Shown one piece after another: positions 8,829 through 21,025 of a stretch of 64,000 nucleotides of DNA. How positions within the stretch are numbered: the stretch's first letter is position 1; each line of letters begins with the position of its first letter. Source of the stretch: Arthrobacter gandavensis (GTDB taxonomy: Bacteria > Actinomycetota > Actinomycetes > Actinomycetales > Micrococcaceae); contig NZ_JADKYW010000005.1 of NCBI RefSeq assembly GCF_015355785.1, positions 1,181,394 to 1,245,393 of the forward strand, in the 5' to 3' direction. The notes under the pieces were generated by a model. That model made no database searches, had not been told where the DNA came from, and worked only from the letters and a program-made list of their open reading frames with translations. The position numbers and the translations under genes are program-made.

Positions 8829-9188
8829 TCATCTGTGTCGATCTTGCCGGGAAAGCTTGTTCAAACATGCGCAGAGGGCACCCGCGTAGTCGGCGCTCAA
8901 CTGCGCCCACGATGCCGATGCCGCCGGCGGCAGCGCTCTGACGACGATGTCCAACCCGGTGGGGTTTTCTGCCAGGCTCTGCGCTGCTGCTTCTCTCAGT
9001 CTTCTCTTAACGAGGTTGCGTGTCACGGCGTTCCCGACTGCCTTCGACACAATGAACCCGACGCGCGTAGGCGCGGCCGGGTTTGGCACTGCATATAAGA
9101 CTACGTTCCGGCGCCCGCTTCGGGCACCGGAACGTACAGTATGGGAAAAATCCGCCGACACCCGGACCCGGTTCCTCGCGGCCAGCAT
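8829..9188 (-). CDS. rnpA: Ribonuclease P protein component
   Basis: RnpA is the protein subunit of RNase P, which trims the 5' ends of precursor tRNAs. The 119-residue product has the conserved basic motif [14 protein letters not shown] around residues 52-65 (RNR motif). It lies 60 bases downstream of rpmH and 14 bases before yidD, the universal arrangement. Confidence 0.94.
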   Translation of the reverse strand: MLAARNRVRVSADFSHTVRSGARSGRRNVVLYAVPNPAAPTRVGFIVSKAVGNAVTRNLVKRRLREAAAQSLAENPTGLDIVVRALPPAASASWAQLSADYAGALCACLNKLSRQDRHR

Positions 9189-9248
9189 TAGGACGCCAAG
9201 GGGCTGGGACTGAGCTGCTGCTGCAGCATCGGCAAACCTAAGGCTGTT

Positions 9249-9386
9249 TTATGCCGACAGTTCGGTGCGGCCCTTGGAACGGCGTGCGGAAAGGATGGCA
9301 CGGCCGGCACGGGTACGCATGCGAAGGCGGAAGCCGTGCTTCTTGGCACGACGGCGGTTATTCGGCTGAAAAGTCCGCTTGCTCAC
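9249..9386 (-). CDS. rpmH: 50S ribosomal protein L34
   Basis: A 45-codon frame starting with GTG encodes a very basic protein beginning [18 protein letters not shown] and containing [15 protein letters not shown], the L34 signature. TTGGAG lies 9-10 bases before the start. It heads the leftward rpmH-rnpA-yidD-yidC-jag-rsmG series and is divergent from dnaA. Confidence 0.97.
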   Translation of the reverse strand: MSKRTFQPNNRRRAKKHGFRLRMRTRAGRAILSARRSKGRTELSA

Positions 9387-9847
9387 GGTGGTTACTCCAA
9401 GACAGTATGCGCTGCGCCTGCTGCATCAAGGGGAAAGCGCAAGCGGCGCTAAGTTTTCATGTGACTGACTACGCTCAACCCGGACCTGGACCCTGATTCC
9501 CAGAACCCTGATGGGCATGAATGAGTGCAGATAGCAGACACAAAGGACTACTCAACGTTAGGTGAGACCCCCAATCCAGTCAAACCGGGGGTCCACGGCC
9601 TGTGGGCCTGAAACTATCAACACCTGTGGACAAGTGCTTTGCGCTCCGCCGCGGCGTGGCATTGTGAGAGACGTCCCACGTCGCGTGGGAGCGCAGGAAT
9701 CCAGCTACCGGCTGGGGAAAACTTGATCTAGGCTTGGCGCGGGGCTTTTATCCACCGCTGTGCATAACTCTGTGGATGAGTCCTCCGGAATCCAGGCCTG
9801 GATCCCGGTTTCTTAGACCGCCCCGTTGGGCGTCACGAAAGGTTTTT
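9387..9847. promoter_or_regulatory. rpmH-dnaA divergent intergenic region with DnaA boxes
   Basis: No gene is seen in this 461-base gap. DnaA-box-like 9-mers cluster just before dnaA: TTATCCACC (9748-9756), TGTGCATAA (9760-9768) and TGTGGATGA (9771-9779), each close to TTATCCACA or its complement, plus TGTGGACAA near 9625. This fits DnaA autoregulation of its own promoter. I could not assign -35 and -10 elements with confidence. Confidence 0.7.
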
Positions 9848-11266
9848 GTGGGTACGGACGAAATCAACGATGTCGGCAGCTCATGGCGCAAGGTCATCCG
9901 GACGTTGGAGTCCGATGACAGGGTTTCGCCCCGGCAACGCGGATTCGTGGTCCTGGCCCAGGCGCAGGGCCTGATTGGAACCACCTTGCTGGTGGCCGTT
10001 CCCAATGAACTGACGCGCGAAGTCCTCCAGACACAACTGAAGAACATCCTCGACGAAGTCCTCAAGACCGTCTTCCAGGCCGATATACAGTGCGCATTCG
10101 TCATCGACGCCGATCTGACACCGGTAGTACAGGCGGAACCGGAGCCCGAACCCGAAGAGGCTTCACCCTCGCCCGTGCCGTCAGGCGAGAGCGCACCGTC
10201 ACCCACGCCGCCGAGCACATCACAGGAATTCGGCCGGCTGAACCCCAAGTACGTTTTTGAGACGTTCGTCATCGGGTCTTCCAACCGTTTCGCCCACGCC
10301 GCCGCAGTTGCGGTGGCCGAGGCCCCTGCGAAGGCCTACAACCCGCTCTTTATCTACGGTGACTCGGGACTGGGCAAGACCCACCTGCTGCACGCGATCG
10401 GACACTACGCCCGTCACCTCTACACAGGCATCCGCGTGCGCTACGTGAACTCCGAGGAATTCACCAACGACTTCATCAACTCCATCCGCTACGACGAGGG
10501 TGCGAGTTTCAAGCAGCTCTACCGCAACGTGGACATCCTCCTCATCGACGACATCCAGTTCCTCGCCAACAAGGATGCAACCCAGGAGGAGTTCTTCCAT
10601 ACTTTCAATGCCCTGCACAATCACAACAAACAGGTTGTAATCACCTCCGACCTGCCGCCCAAGCAGCTCTCCGGCTTCGAAGAACGCATGCGGTCGCGTT
10701 TCGAATGGGGCCTCCTCACGGATGTCCAGCCTCCGGAGCTTGAAACCCGCATTGCGATCCTGCGCAAGAAGGCCATTGGGGATTCACTCAGTGCCCCGGA
10801 CGATGTCCTCGAATACATCGCCTCGAAGATTTCGACGAACATCCGCGAACTCGAAGGGGCCCTGATCCGGGTGACCGCTTTTGCCAGCCTGAACCGGCAG
10901 CAGGTTGACGTTGGCCTGGCCGAGATTGTCCTCAAGGACCTCATTACCGACGACGGCGCCCAGGAAATCACGGCGGCATCAATCCTTGGGCAGACGGCAG
11001 CGTACTTCCAGATCAGCCTGGAAGAGCTGTGCAGCAAGTCTCGGACCCGGACACTGGTGACGGCACGGCAGATCGCCATGTATCTCTGCCGGGAACTGAC
11101 GGACATGTCCCTGCCGAAGATCGGCCAGGAGCTTGGTGGCCGGGACCACACCACCGTCATCCACGCCGACCGGAAGATCCGCGAACTCATGGCCGAGCGC
11201 CGGGCCATCTACAACCAGGTCACGGAACTGACGAACCGCATTAAGCAGCAGCAGCGCGAAGCCTAG
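9848..11266 (+). CDS. dnaA: Chromosomal replication initiator DnaA
   Basis: DnaA binds 9-mer boxes and melts oriC. The 472-residue protein has domain I (about 1-80, starting near [11 protein letters not shown]), a short Pro/Glu/Ser-rich domain II (about 90-130), an AAA+ domain with Walker [10 protein letters not shown] (171-179) and Walker [10 protein letters not shown] (about 230-238), and a C-terminal DNA-binding domain with the [14 protein letters not shown] signature. I chose the GTG at 9848, preceded by GAAAGG, because the conserved protein begins there; the open frame reaches back to 9734 but that part is not DnaA-like and overlaps the DnaA boxes. Confidence 0.98.
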   Translation: MGTDEINDVGSSWRKVIRTLESDDRVSPRQRGFVVLAQAQGLIGTTLLVAVPNELTREVLQTQLKNILDEVLKTVFQADIQCAFVIDADLTPVVQAEPEPEPEEASPSPVPSGESAPSPTPPSTSQEFGRLNPKYVFETFVIGSSNRFAHAAAVAVAEAPAKAYNPLFIYGDSGLGKTHLLHAIGHYARHLYTGIRVRYVNSEEFTNDFINSIRYDEGASFKQLYRNVDILLIDDIQFLANKDATQEEFFHTFNALHNHNKQVVITSDLPPKQLSGFEERMRSRFEWGLLTDVQPPELETRIAILRKKAIGDSLSAPDDVLEYIASKISTNIRELEGALIRVTAFASLNRQQVDVGLAEIVLKDLITDDGAQEITAASILGQTAAYFQISLEELCSKSRTRTLVTARQIAMYLCRELTDMSLPKIGQELGGRDHTTVIHADRKIRELMAERRAIYNQVTELTNRIKQQQREA

Positions 11267-11309
11267 AAAATCCGCGCCGATGAAGAGATGTAAGGGCCCC
11301 GAAGGGGCT

Positions 11310-11560
11310 CAAAATTAACAGATGTGGACAAGGATGTGGATAACCCGGTGGACAACCCGGAACTAAGCGGACTTCCCTGTGGATACGCGGAACGACAAAA
11401 AAGTTCCCAACAACAGCCCTCAGCGCGTAGGCTGACCATCCACAAGTTATCAACAGGCTTAAAACGCAGATCCCAGCCGATCGAGCTGGTTGTCCACAGT
11501 ATCCACAGGAGTTATTAACACTACGAATCTTAAGAAATTGGGTTCCACCAAATAACATCT
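11310..11560. other. oriC: Chromosomal replication origin oriC
   Basis: The 562-base dnaA-dnaN gap holds a run of DnaA boxes. TGTGGATAA (11335-11343) is the only perfect one. Close variants are TGTGGACAA (11323-11331), GGTGGACAA (about 11348), TGTGGATAC (11378-11386), CCATCCACA (11436-11444), TTATCAACA (11447-11455), TTGTCCACA (11490-11498), GTATCCACA (11499-11507) and TTATTAACA (about 11512). Orientation changes around 11390-11435. An AT-rich stretch at about 11510-11560 is the likely unwinding element. The rest of the gap to 11828 shows no gene and probably carries the dnaN promoter. Confidence 0.9.
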
Positions 11561-11828
11561 GACCTTCCGCGCCAAACATCCGATCTTCTCGACCGGAGTC
11601 TTCTCCGAGGCTGGTGGTGGTGTCCGATACTGTTGGGCACACGCACAAAGCCTTCTCCCTGCCGCTGCTTCGTGCGGGGAAAACCGTGCTGGCGGTAAGC
11701 TGGCACAGAGTACTGTTGTGATTCCCGGGCAGACAGCCCGGGCGGCACTGCCGCACAATCTGCTCCCTCACGTGTTCATGAAGATTCAGTAGTACTGACA
11801 AGTACGTTGTGAAAGGCGGCACCCTGCA

Positions 11829-12953
11829 GTGAAGTTCAGAGTTGAGCGGGATGTCCTGGCCGAGGCGGTTACGTGGACAGCGCGGTCCCTCTCCCCCCGC
11901 CCGCCGGTTCCGGTCCTTTCCGGGCTGCTGATCAAAGCCGAGTCCGGCTCCCTCAGCATTGCCAGCTTCGACTACGAAATCTCCGCGAGGCTGCAGATTC
12001 CGGCGGACATCTCTGAAGAAGGAACCATCCTTGTCTCCGGCAGGCTCCTGGCGGAGATCTGCCGCAGCCTGCCCTCCGCGCCGGTGGACGTGGAAACCGA
12101 CGGATCCAAGGTGACGCTGACCTGCCGCAACAGCCGCTTCAATCTGGCAACCATGCCCGTCTCGGAGTATCCGGAGCTACCGGCACTTCCGGATGTCAGT
12201 GGCGTCGTCGACGGTGACGCGTTCGCACAGGCAGTTTCCCAGGTGATCATCGCCGCCAGCCGTGATGACACCCTGCCGATCCTCACCGGCGTTCGGATGG
12301 AAATCGAAGACGATCTCATTACGTTCCTGGCCACCGACCGCTACCGGCTCGCCCTGCGCGAGCTCCCGTGGAAGCCGGCCAGCCCGGGGATCTCGACGTC
12401 TGCCCTCGTGAAAGCCAAAACCCTGAACGAAGTGGCAAAGACACTCGGCAGCGGCGGGGACCTGAACATCGCCCTGTCCGGAGACAGCGAACTCATCGGT
12501 TTCGAAAGCGGGGGACGGCGGACAACGTCCCTGCTGGTGGACGGGGACTACCCCAAGATCCGGTCGCTGTTCCCGGAAAACACGCCGATCCATGCCACCG
12601 TGGAAACACACGCCCTGGTCGAAGCCGTCCGCCGCGTCTCGCTCGTCGCGGAGCGGAACACTCCCGTCCGCCTCGCCTTCACAGACGGACAGGTAACCCT
12701 TGACGCCGGCACGGGCGAAGATGCCCAGGCCTCTGAGGCGCTCGAAGCATCCCTCGTCGGCGAGGACATCACGGTCGCGTTCAACCCGCATTACCTCAGC
12801 GAGGGCCTTGGCGCCTTCCCGAGCAAGTACGTGCGTTTCTCCTTCACCACCCCGCCGAAACCTGCCGTGATCTCCGCCCAGGAAGAACTAACCGGAGACG
12901 ACCAGGAAGACTACCGGTACCTGCTGATGCCGGTCCGGCTGCCCAACCAGTAA
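11829..12953 (+). CDS. dnaN: DNA polymerase III beta clamp
   Basis: DnaN is the ring-shaped sliding clamp that tethers polymerase III and recruits repair factors. The 374-residue product has the usual three-domain length and the conserved C-terminal end YRYLLMPVRLPN. It begins MKFRVERDVLAEAV, typical of actinobacterial clamps, and follows oriC. Confidence 0.97.
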   Translation: MKFRVERDVLAEAVTWTARSLSPRPPVPVLSGLLIKAESGSLSIASFDYEISARLQIPADISEEGTILVSGRLLAEICRSLPSAPVDVETDGSKVTLTCRNSRFNLATMPVSEYPELPALPDVSGVVDGDAFAQAVSQVIIAASRDDTLPILTGVRMEIEDDLITFLATDRYRLALRELPWKPASPGISTSALVKAKTLNEVAKTLGSGGDLNIALSGDSELIGFESGGRRTTSLLVDGDYPKIRSLFPENTPIHATVETHALVEAVRRVSLVAERNTPVRLAFTDGQVTLDAGTGEDAQASEALEASLVGEDITVAFNPHYLSEGLGAFPSKYVRFSFTTPPKPAVISAQEELTGDDQEDYRYLLMPVRLPNQ

Positions 12954-13108
12954 GGCTTCCGCCCGCCTCCCGCATCCTGGTATTCGGCATGGGCCGGAAC
13001 CCGGTGCCCTCCTTTCCGGCCCCGGAGTAAGCGGTTGTAGTCTGGATGAGGACGGCCGGAGGCGTCCGAATGGCAGACGCAGGGAATGGAAGGCGAAGGT
13101 GGAGCAGC

Positions 13109-14296
13109 GTGTACGTTGATTACCTTTCCCTGACCGGTTTTCGGAGCTACAGGCAGCTGGACCTCAGCCTGAACCCCGGCGTCAGTGTCTTCGTGGGACC
13201 CAACGGCACGGGCAAGACGAACATCGTCGAATCGATCGGTTACCTTGCCTCCCTGTCGTCCCACCGCGTGAGTTCCGATGCACCGCTGGTTGCGTTTGAT
13301 GCCGAGCAGGCACTTGTCCGGGCACGGGTCGTGCGCGGATCCCAGGCAACGGCGCTCGAAGTCGAGATCAACCCGGGCCGGGCCAACCGGGCACGCATCA
13401 ACAGGGCCAATCCGGTCCGTGCCAGGGACATCCTTGGTATCTGCCGCACCGTGCTGTTCGCCCCGGAAGACCTTGCGCTGGTCAAAGGAGATCCCTCGGC
13501 CCGCCGCCGCTTCCTCGATGACCTGATCGTTTCCCTTGTTCCCCGGCACGCCGCAACCCGCGCGGACTACGAGCGGGTCCTCAAACAGCGCAACGCACTG
13601 CTGAAATCTGCGCGGATCAGCGGCCGGTTCACTCCCGCCCACGAAGCCACGCTCGAAGTCTGGGACCACCACATGGCGGAGGCCGGTGCGCAGCTGGTTT
13701 CCGCCCGCCTCAAGGCCCTCGACCTGCTCAGCCCGCACCTGCAGGGTGCCTACCAGGATCTCACCGACGGTTCGAAGGAAGCCCGGGGGACGTACCGCTC
13801 AACGCTGCTCGGCGAAGTGGACGACGATGGCGGCGCTGCATCCTCCGGCGCCGATCCTGCAGAGCTGCTGGCGCTGAGCTCCGAAGAGCTGCGCGAGCGG
13901 TTCCTGCAGGCGTTTGCCGCGAACCGCAAACGAGAGATTGACCGTGGGGTATCGCTGGTGGGGCCGCACCGCGACGACGTCGAGCTAGCGCTGGGACAGG
14001 CTCCGGCAAAGGGGTACGCGTCCCACGGCGAGACCTGGTCGCTTGCGCTGGCGATGCGCCTGGCATCGTATTACCTGCTCCGTGCCGACGACCCGACGCC
14101 CGGATCCGGCCCCATCCTGGTCCTGGACGACGTCTTTGCCGAGCTCGACGCCGGACGGCGCGGGCGGCTTGCGTCGATTGTGGCGGGAGCGGAACAGGTA
14201 CTCGTCACTGCTGCAGTTGCCGAGGACATCCCCGATGCCCTGGCGGGAGACCAGATCCCCGTCATACCCGGAGGAATCCGTGCAGCCGCAGAATGA
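13109..14296 (+). CDS. recF: DNA replication and repair protein RecF
   Basis: RecF is an SMC-like ATPase that helps load RecA at gaps and stalled forks. The 395-residue protein has Walker A GPNGTGKTN near residues 31-39, and the ABC signature and Walker B near the C-terminus (LVLDDVFAELD). I chose the GTG at 13109, preceded by GGAG, because the conserved start YVDYLSLTGFRSY follows it. It directly follows dnaN; the gnd gene that separates the two in Streptomyces is absent here. Its last 17 bases overlap the next gene. Confidence 0.96.
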   Translation: MYVDYLSLTGFRSYRQLDLSLNPGVSVFVGPNGTGKTNIVESIGYLASLSSHRVSSDAPLVAFDAEQALVRARVVRGSQATALEVEINPGRANRARINRANPVRARDILGICRTVLFAPEDLALVKGDPSARRRFLDDLIVSLVPRHAATRADYERVLKQRNALLKSARISGRFTPAHEATLEVWDHHMAEAGAQLVSARLKALDLLSPHLQGAYQDLTDGSKEARGTYRSTLLGEVDDDGGAASSGADPAELLALSSEELRERFLQAFAANRKREIDRGVSLVGPHRDDVELALGQAPAKGYASHGETWSLALAMRLASYYLLRADDPTPGSGPILVLDDVFAELDAGRRGRLASIVAGAEQVLVTAAVAEDIPDALAGDQIPVIPGGIRAAAE

Positions 14297-14825
14297 ACCC
14301 GACGGCCGGGACGGTTCGGAACCGGTTGAAAACGACCTGCCGGATGCCGCCCAGGAACAGCTGAACCGGATGCGGCAGGCAGCGCAGGCCCGCGGAAACC
14401 AGCGGGTTCCCGCCGCCAGGCGGAAGCCGGCACGCAAATCCACCCCGTTCATTCCGGGGGAGTACACCGGGCGTGATCCCCAGGGCCTGGGCAAGGTCTT
14501 CACCCGCTTCGTCAACGAACGCGGGTGGAATTCGCCGGTGGCAGTGGGATCCGTCATCTCGCGCTGGGAAGAATTGGTTGGTCCGGATGTGAGTGCCCAC
14601 TGCAAACCCGAGTCTTTTTCCGACACCACCGTCCAGGTCCGGTGCGACTCCACGGCCTGGGCGACGCAGCTGCGGCTGCTCCGCTCTGCGCTGATCGAAC
14701 GCTTCGATGCCGAACTGGGCAGCGGCGTCGTCACCCGTATCGAAGTGATTGGTCCGGCTGCACCGAACTGGCGCAAGGGCCTGCGCAGCGTTAAGGGCCG
14801 CGGCCCCCGGGACACCTACGGGTAG
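14280..14825 (+). CDS. dciA: DciA-like DUF721 protein
   Basis: The 181-residue protein has a charged, Arg-rich N-terminal half and a C-terminal DUF721 (DciA) domain of about 95 residues, with the pattern SVISRWEELVGPDVSAHCKPE and a basic tail. DciA helps load the DnaB helicase in bacteria lacking DnaC; that role here is by family inference. I chose the GTG at 14280 because CGGAGG lies just before it; this gives a 17-base overlap with recF and suggests coupled translation. Confidence 0.88.
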   Translation: MQPQNEPDGRDGSEPVENDLPDAAQEQLNRMRQAAQARGNQRVPAARRKPARKSTPFIPGEYTGRDPQGLGKVFTRFVNERGWNSPVAVGSVISRWEELVGPDVSAHCKPESFSDTTVQVRCDSTAWATQLRLLRSALIERFDAELGSGVVTRIEVIGPAAPNWRKGLRSVKGRGPRDTYG

Positions 14826-17187
<2,362 letters not shown>

Positions 17188-17235
17188 TGCCGCAGCTACC
17201 CGGACTTTTCAAGACCTTAGAACGGAACACAACCA

Positions 17236-19869
17236 ATGAGTGATGAGACCCCGGAGGTCCCCGGCGGTGAACTCGAACCCGTCAGCGGGAACGTGCTCTC
17301 CGACCGCGTGGAGCAGATCGACCTGCAGACTGAAATGCAGCGCTCCTACCTGGACTACGCGATGGCGGTCATCGTCGGACGCGCCCTGCCGGATGTGCGG
17401 GACGGCCTGAAGCCGGTGCACCGCCGCGTCATCTACGCGATGTACGACGGCGGCTACCGGCCCGACCGCTCCTTCAACAAGTGCGCCCGCGTGGTCGGCG
17501 AGGTGATGGGCCAGTACCATCCTCACGGCGACTCGGCGATCTATGATGCGCTGGTCCGCCTGATCCAGGACTGGGTCATGCGCGCACCGCTGGCCCTTGG
17601 GCAGGGCAACTTCGGTTCTCCGGGCAACGACGGCGCTGCCGCACCGCGTTACACCGAAACCAAGATGGCTCCCCTGGCCATGGAGATGGTCCGTGACATC
17701 GACGAGGAAACCGTCGATTTCATGGACAATTACGACGGCCGGAACCAGGAACCGACCATCCTGCCGGCCCGGTTCCCCAACCTGCTGGTCAACGGATCCT
17801 CCGGCATCGCCGTCGGCATGGCCACCAACATTCCACCGCACAACCTGCGCGAGGTAGCCGACGGCGTGCAGTGGTACCTGCAGCACCCGGAGGCTTCCAA
17901 CGAGGAGCTGCTCGAGGAACTCATCAAGCGGGTAAAGGGCCCTGACTTCCCCACCGGTGCCACCATCCTGGGGCACAAGGGCACCGAGGATGCCTACCGC
18001 ACAGGCCGCGGCTCCATCACGATGCGCGCCGTGGTCAATGTGGAGGAAATCCAGGGACGCACCTGCCTGGTGGTCACCGAGCTGCCTTACATGGCCAACC
18101 CGGACAACCTGGCCATCAAGATCGCCGAACTGGTCAAGGACGGCAAGATCACCGGCATCGCGGACATGCGCGATGAGACTTCCGGCCGTACCGGCCAGCG
18201 CCTGGTGATCGTGCTCAAGCGCGACGCCGTGGCGAAGGTTGTGCTGAACAACCTCTACAAGCACACCCAGCTGCAGGACAACTTCGGTGCCAACATGCTG
18301 GCGATCGTGGACGGCGTACCCCGTACCCTGAGCCTGGACGCGTTCATCCGCCACTGGGTGACCCACCAGCTCGAGGTTATTGTCCGGCGTACCCGCTATC
18401 GGCTGCGCAAGGCGGAGGAAGTCGCGCACATCCTGCGCGGCCTGCTGAAGGCACTGGACGCACTGGATGAGGTCATTGCCCTGATCCGCCGGTCCAGCAC
18501 CGTAGATGAAGCCCGCACCGGCCTGATGCAGCTGCTGGACATCGACGAACTGCAGTCGCAGGCCATTCTGGACATGCAGCTGCGCCGTCTGGCAGCCCTG
18601 GAACGGCAGAAGATCCAGGACCAGCACGCAAAGCTGGAAGTTGAAATCGCCGAATACAACGCCATCCTGGCTTCCGAGGAACGCCAGCGCGGCATCGTCA
18701 GCGACGAGCTGGCCGAAATCGTGGACAAGCACGGCGATGAGCGCCGCACCAAGGTGCTGATGGGCTACGACGGCGACATGAGCATGGAAGACCTGATTCC
18801 CGAAGAGGAAATGGTCGTCACCATCACCCGCGGCGGATACGTCAAGCGCACCCGCAGCGACAATTACCGGGCGCAGCACCGCGGCGGCAAGGGTATCCGC
18901 GGAGCGCAGCTGCGCGGAGACGACGTCGTCGAGCACTTCTTCGTCACGACCACGCACCACTGGCTGCTCTTCTTCACCAATCTGGGCCGGGTCTACCGTG
19001 CCAAGGCGTATGAGCTGGCCGAAGGCGGGCGCGACGCCAAGGGCCAGCACGTGGCGAACCTGCTGGCATTCCAGCCCGGAGAACATATTGCCCAGGTCCT
19101 TGACCTGCCCGACTACGAGGCTGCTCCGTATCTGGTGCTCGCCACGAAGCGCGGCCTGGTCAAGAAGACCCAGCTCTCCGACTACGACACCAACCGCTCG
19201 GCAGGTGTCATCGCGATCAACCTGCGCGAAGGCGACGAGGTTGTTTCAGCCCAGCTGGTCTCCGAAACCGACGACCTGATGCTTGTGTCCCGCAAGGGCC
19301 AGTCGCTGCGTTTCACCGCGACTGACGAAGCCCTGCGTCCGATGGGACGGGCCACCTCAGGCGTCACGGGCATGAAGTTCCGCGAAGACGACGAGCTGCT
19401 CGCAGCCGACGTAATCACCGAAGACTCATATGTCTTCATCGTGACCGGGGGCGGTTATGCCAAGCGCACCAGCGTGGATGAATACCGGGTCCAGGGACGA
19501 GGCGGACTGGGCATCAAGGTTGGCAAGTACAACGAGGACCGCGGCCACCTGGTGGGCGCAATGATTGTCCAGGAGGAGGACGAAGTCCTGGTGGTCATGC
19601 AGGGCGGCAAGGTTGTCCGCTCCGCGGTCTCAGGGGTTCCCGCCAAGGGCCGCGACACCATGGGAGTCATCTTCGCCAAGCCGGACAAGAACGACCGCAT
19701 CATTGCGGTGGCCCGCAACTCCGAGCGTGACCTCGGCGTGGAAGCGGACGAGGACGAGGCAGCTGCCGACGGCGAGTCTGTGGAGGTGTCTGCGGATGAA
19801 GTACCGTTGTCTACAGACAAAACGGCTGGGCCCGACGCGCAGTCTGCTGAAGATGGAGGTACCGAGTGA
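17236..19869 (+). CDS. gyrA: DNA gyrase subunit A
   Basis: GyrA is the breakage-reunion subunit of gyrase. The 877-residue protein has the catalytic tyrosine in the AAPRYTETK segment, the quinolone-resistance-determining region [10 protein letters not shown] carrying the wild-type-like serine and aspartate, and a C-terminal beta-pinwheel with the GyrA box-like QHRGGKG near residue 550. The last 50 residues are an acidic tail. The stop overlaps the start of the next gene. Confidence 0.98.
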   Translation: MSDETPEVPGGELEPVSGNVLSDRVEQIDLQTEMQRSYLDYAMAVIVGRALPDVRDGLKPVHRRVIYAMYDGGYRPDRSFNKCARVVGEVMGQYHPHGDSAIYDALVRLIQDWVMRAPLALGQGNFGSPGNDGAAAPRYTETKMAPLAMEMVRDIDEETVDFMDNYDGRNQEPTILPARFPNLLVNGSSGIAVGMATNIPPHNLREVADGVQWYLQHPEASNEELLEELIKRVKGPDFPTGATILGHKGTEDAYRTGRGSITMRAVVNVEEIQGRTCLVVTELPYMANPDNLAIKIAELVKDGKITGIADMRDETSGRTGQRLVIVLKRDAVAKVVLNNLYKHTQLQDNFGANMLAIVDGVPRTLSLDAFIRHWVTHQLEVIVRRTRYRLRKAEEVAHILRGLLKALDALDEVIALIRRSSTVDEARTGLMQLLDIDELQSQAILDMQLRRLAALERQKIQDQHAKLEVEIAEYNAILASEERQRGIVSDELAEIVDKHGDERRTKVLMGYDGDMSMEDLIPEEEMVVTITRGGYVKRTRSDNYRAQHRGGKGIRGAQLRGDDVVEHFFVTTTHHWLLFFTNLGRVYRAKAYELAEGGRDAKGQHVANLLAFQPGEHIAQVLDLPDYEAAPYLVLATKRGLVKKTQLSDYDTNRSAGVIAINLREGDEVVSAQLVSETDDLMLVSRKGQSLRFTATDEALRPMGRATSGVTGMKFREDDELLAADVITEDSYVFIVTGGGYAKRTSVDEYRVQGRGGLGIKVGKYNEDRGHLVGAMIVQEEDEVLVVMQGGKVVRSAVSGVPAKGRDTMGVIFAKPDKNDRIIAVARNSERDLGVEADEDEAAADGESVEVSADEVPLSTDKTAGPDAQSAEDGGTE

Positions 19870-20372
19870 GCTCGACCAACTCTAACGCCAGGTCTGGCGG
19901 CGGTCCGAGGGTGAAGACCCCGGCCCGGCCTGCCCAGCGGCCTGGGACGGGTCAGAGCGCGCCAGGCGGTAACCGGCAGCCCCTGGTCAAGCCGGCACCC
20001 AAGGCGAAGGCCCGCAAGGCCCGCCTGCTGGTGAGCAAGATCGACCCGTGGTCGGTCCTGAAAATGTCCTTCCTGCTCTCTGTTGCCCTTGGAGTGGTCA
20101 CGGTAGTGGCAGCGATCGTCCTGTGGACGGTCCTGGACCTCACCGGCATCTTCGACCAGGTGAACCGTCTCCTGGGCGAAATCGCCGGGTCCGAATCCGG
20201 CGGCTTCGACCTCCGTGAGTTCGCCTCGCTGGGACAGGTGGTGTCCTTCGCGACGATCATCGCCGTCGTCAATGTCCTGCTCCTGACGGCGCTGTCGATG
20301 CTCTCGGCCGTGCTGTACAACATTGCCTCCACCCTGGTGGGCGGCATCGGCGTCACCCTCACCGACGACTGA
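19866..20372 (+). CDS. DUF3566 membrane protein
   Basis: The 168-residue protein has a basic, Pro/Gly/Arg-rich N-terminus (about 1-50), then a DUF3566 domain with two membrane segments (about 68-90 and 130-155). This family is found directly downstream of gyrA in many actinobacteria; its function is unknown. It starts with GTG inside the gyrA stop (4-base overlap), so translation is probably coupled to gyrA. Confidence 0.9.
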   Translation: MSSTNSNARSGGGPRVKTPARPAQRPGTGQSAPGGNRQPLVKPAPKAKARKARLLVSKIDPWSVLKMSFLLSVALGVVTVVAAIVLWTVLDLTGIFDQVNRLLGEIAGSESGGFDLREFASLGQVVSFATIIAVVNVLLLTALSMLSAVLYNIASTLVGGIGVTLTDD

Positions 20373-20383
20373 TTTCCGCCTTT

Positions 20384-20416
20384 CTTCCGGTGCGGACAAG
20401 CTGTCCGCACCGGAAG
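20384..20416 (+). terminator. Hairpin after the gyrBA-DUF3566 genes
   Basis: A perfect 15-bp inverted repeat with a 3-base loop lies 12 bases beyond the DUF3566 stop. No T tract follows on the + strand, so it may be a weak or Rho-assisted terminator. Confidence 0.6.
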
Positions 20417-20428
20417 AAAACCGCGGAT

Positions 20429-20458
20429 TTGTTGAAGTGGTCGAGGGTACGGTAGAGT
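20429..20458 (+). promoter_or_regulatory. Predicted tRNA-Ile promoter
   Basis: TTGTTG (20429-20434) and TAGAGT (20453-20458) are separated by 18 bases and lie 26 bases before the tRNA, fitting a housekeeping sigma factor promoter. Confidence 0.6.
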
Positions 20459-20483
20459 CTTATCTCGGCCCGGTGAGGTATCG

Positions 20484-20557
20484 GGGCGTATAGCTCAGGC
20501 GGTTAGAGCGCTTCGCTGATAACGAAGAGGTCCCAGGTTCAAGTCCTGGTACGCCCA
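20484..20557 (+). tRNA. tRNA-Ile (GAT)
   Basis: A 74-base cloverleaf: acceptor arms GGGCGTA and TACGCCC, anticodon arms CTTCG and CGAAG around loop CTGATAA (anticodon GAT), and a T arm with GGTTCAAGTCC. The discriminator base is A and CCA is not encoded. tRNA-Ile just after gyrA is standard in actinobacteria. Confidence 0.97.
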
Positions 20558-20601
20558 CGGAAGACTGTGAAAACAGTCGGCCACTACGGCAGGGAGACAC
20601 T

Positions 20602-20721
20602 GTGAAGAAGCTGATTGCACTTGCAGCGGCAACGGCAGCGGGAGTCTTCGCCTTTCGGAAATGGCAGGAAACTGCTGCGGAGAAATCCGTCTGGAAGGCC
20701 TCGACTGACAAGGTTGAGTAG
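20602..20721 (+). CDS. DLW-39 family small protein
   Basis: A 39-residue protein starting with GTG after AGGGAG. It begins MKKLIALAAATAAGVFAF, a short hydrophobic segment, and continues with RKWQE and an acidic/Trp-containing tail. Size, position between tRNA-Ile and tRNA-Ala, and sequence character match the DLW-39 family of actinobacteria, whose function is unknown. It is probably membrane-associated. Confidence 0.8.
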   Translation: MKKLIALAAATAAGVFAFRKWQETAAEKSVWKASTDKVE

Positions 20722-20743
20722 CTTCGCAAAGGAATGACCGGTT

Positions 20744-20771
20744 TTGACCACTGTTCCAGGTGGGATATACT
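20744..20771 (+). promoter_or_regulatory. Predicted tRNA-Ala promoter
   Basis: TTGACC (20744-20749) and TATACT (20766-20771) with a 16-base spacer, 18 bases before the tRNA: a good match to the housekeeping promoter consensus. Confidence 0.7.
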
Positions 20772-20789
20772 GGTGAAGTTCCAAATTCG

Positions 20790-20862
20790 GGGGGCATGGC
20801 GCAATTGGTAGCGCACCTGCTTTGCAAGCAGGGGGTTCGGGGTTCGAGTCCCCGTGCCTCCA
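20790..20862 (+). tRNA. tRNA-Ala (TGC)
   Basis: A 73-base cloverleaf: acceptor arms GGGGGCA and TGCCTCC (one G-U pair), anticodon arms CCTGC and GCAGG around TTTGCAA (anticodon TGC), T arm with GGTTCGAGTCC, discriminator A. CCA is not encoded. Confidence 0.97.
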
Positions 20863-20867
20863 CCGAA

Positions 20868-20899
20868 AGAAAGTCCCGGCTAACAAGCCGGGACTTTCT
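20868..20899 (+). terminator. Terminator after tRNA-Ala
   Basis: A perfect 14-bp stem with loop AACA, rich in A before and T after the GC core, lies 5 bases beyond the tRNA. Confidence 0.85.
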
Positions 20900-21025
20900 G
20901 CTTTAAGTCCGCTCACGCCTGCGCTCCCTTCCGGCATCGGCAGGCCGCGGCGCGCCGGGCCGACACAAGGCGGCTGTGCGGCGCAGCTACAGCCCTCCAA
21001 CTCACAGAGGCAATAACCTCAGGAA

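Noticed and set aside
17209-19086. 625-codon open frame opposite gyrA
   Set aside because: It is the antisense of gyrA, caused by GC-rich third codon positions; the translation has no coherent domains and gyrA is unambiguous.
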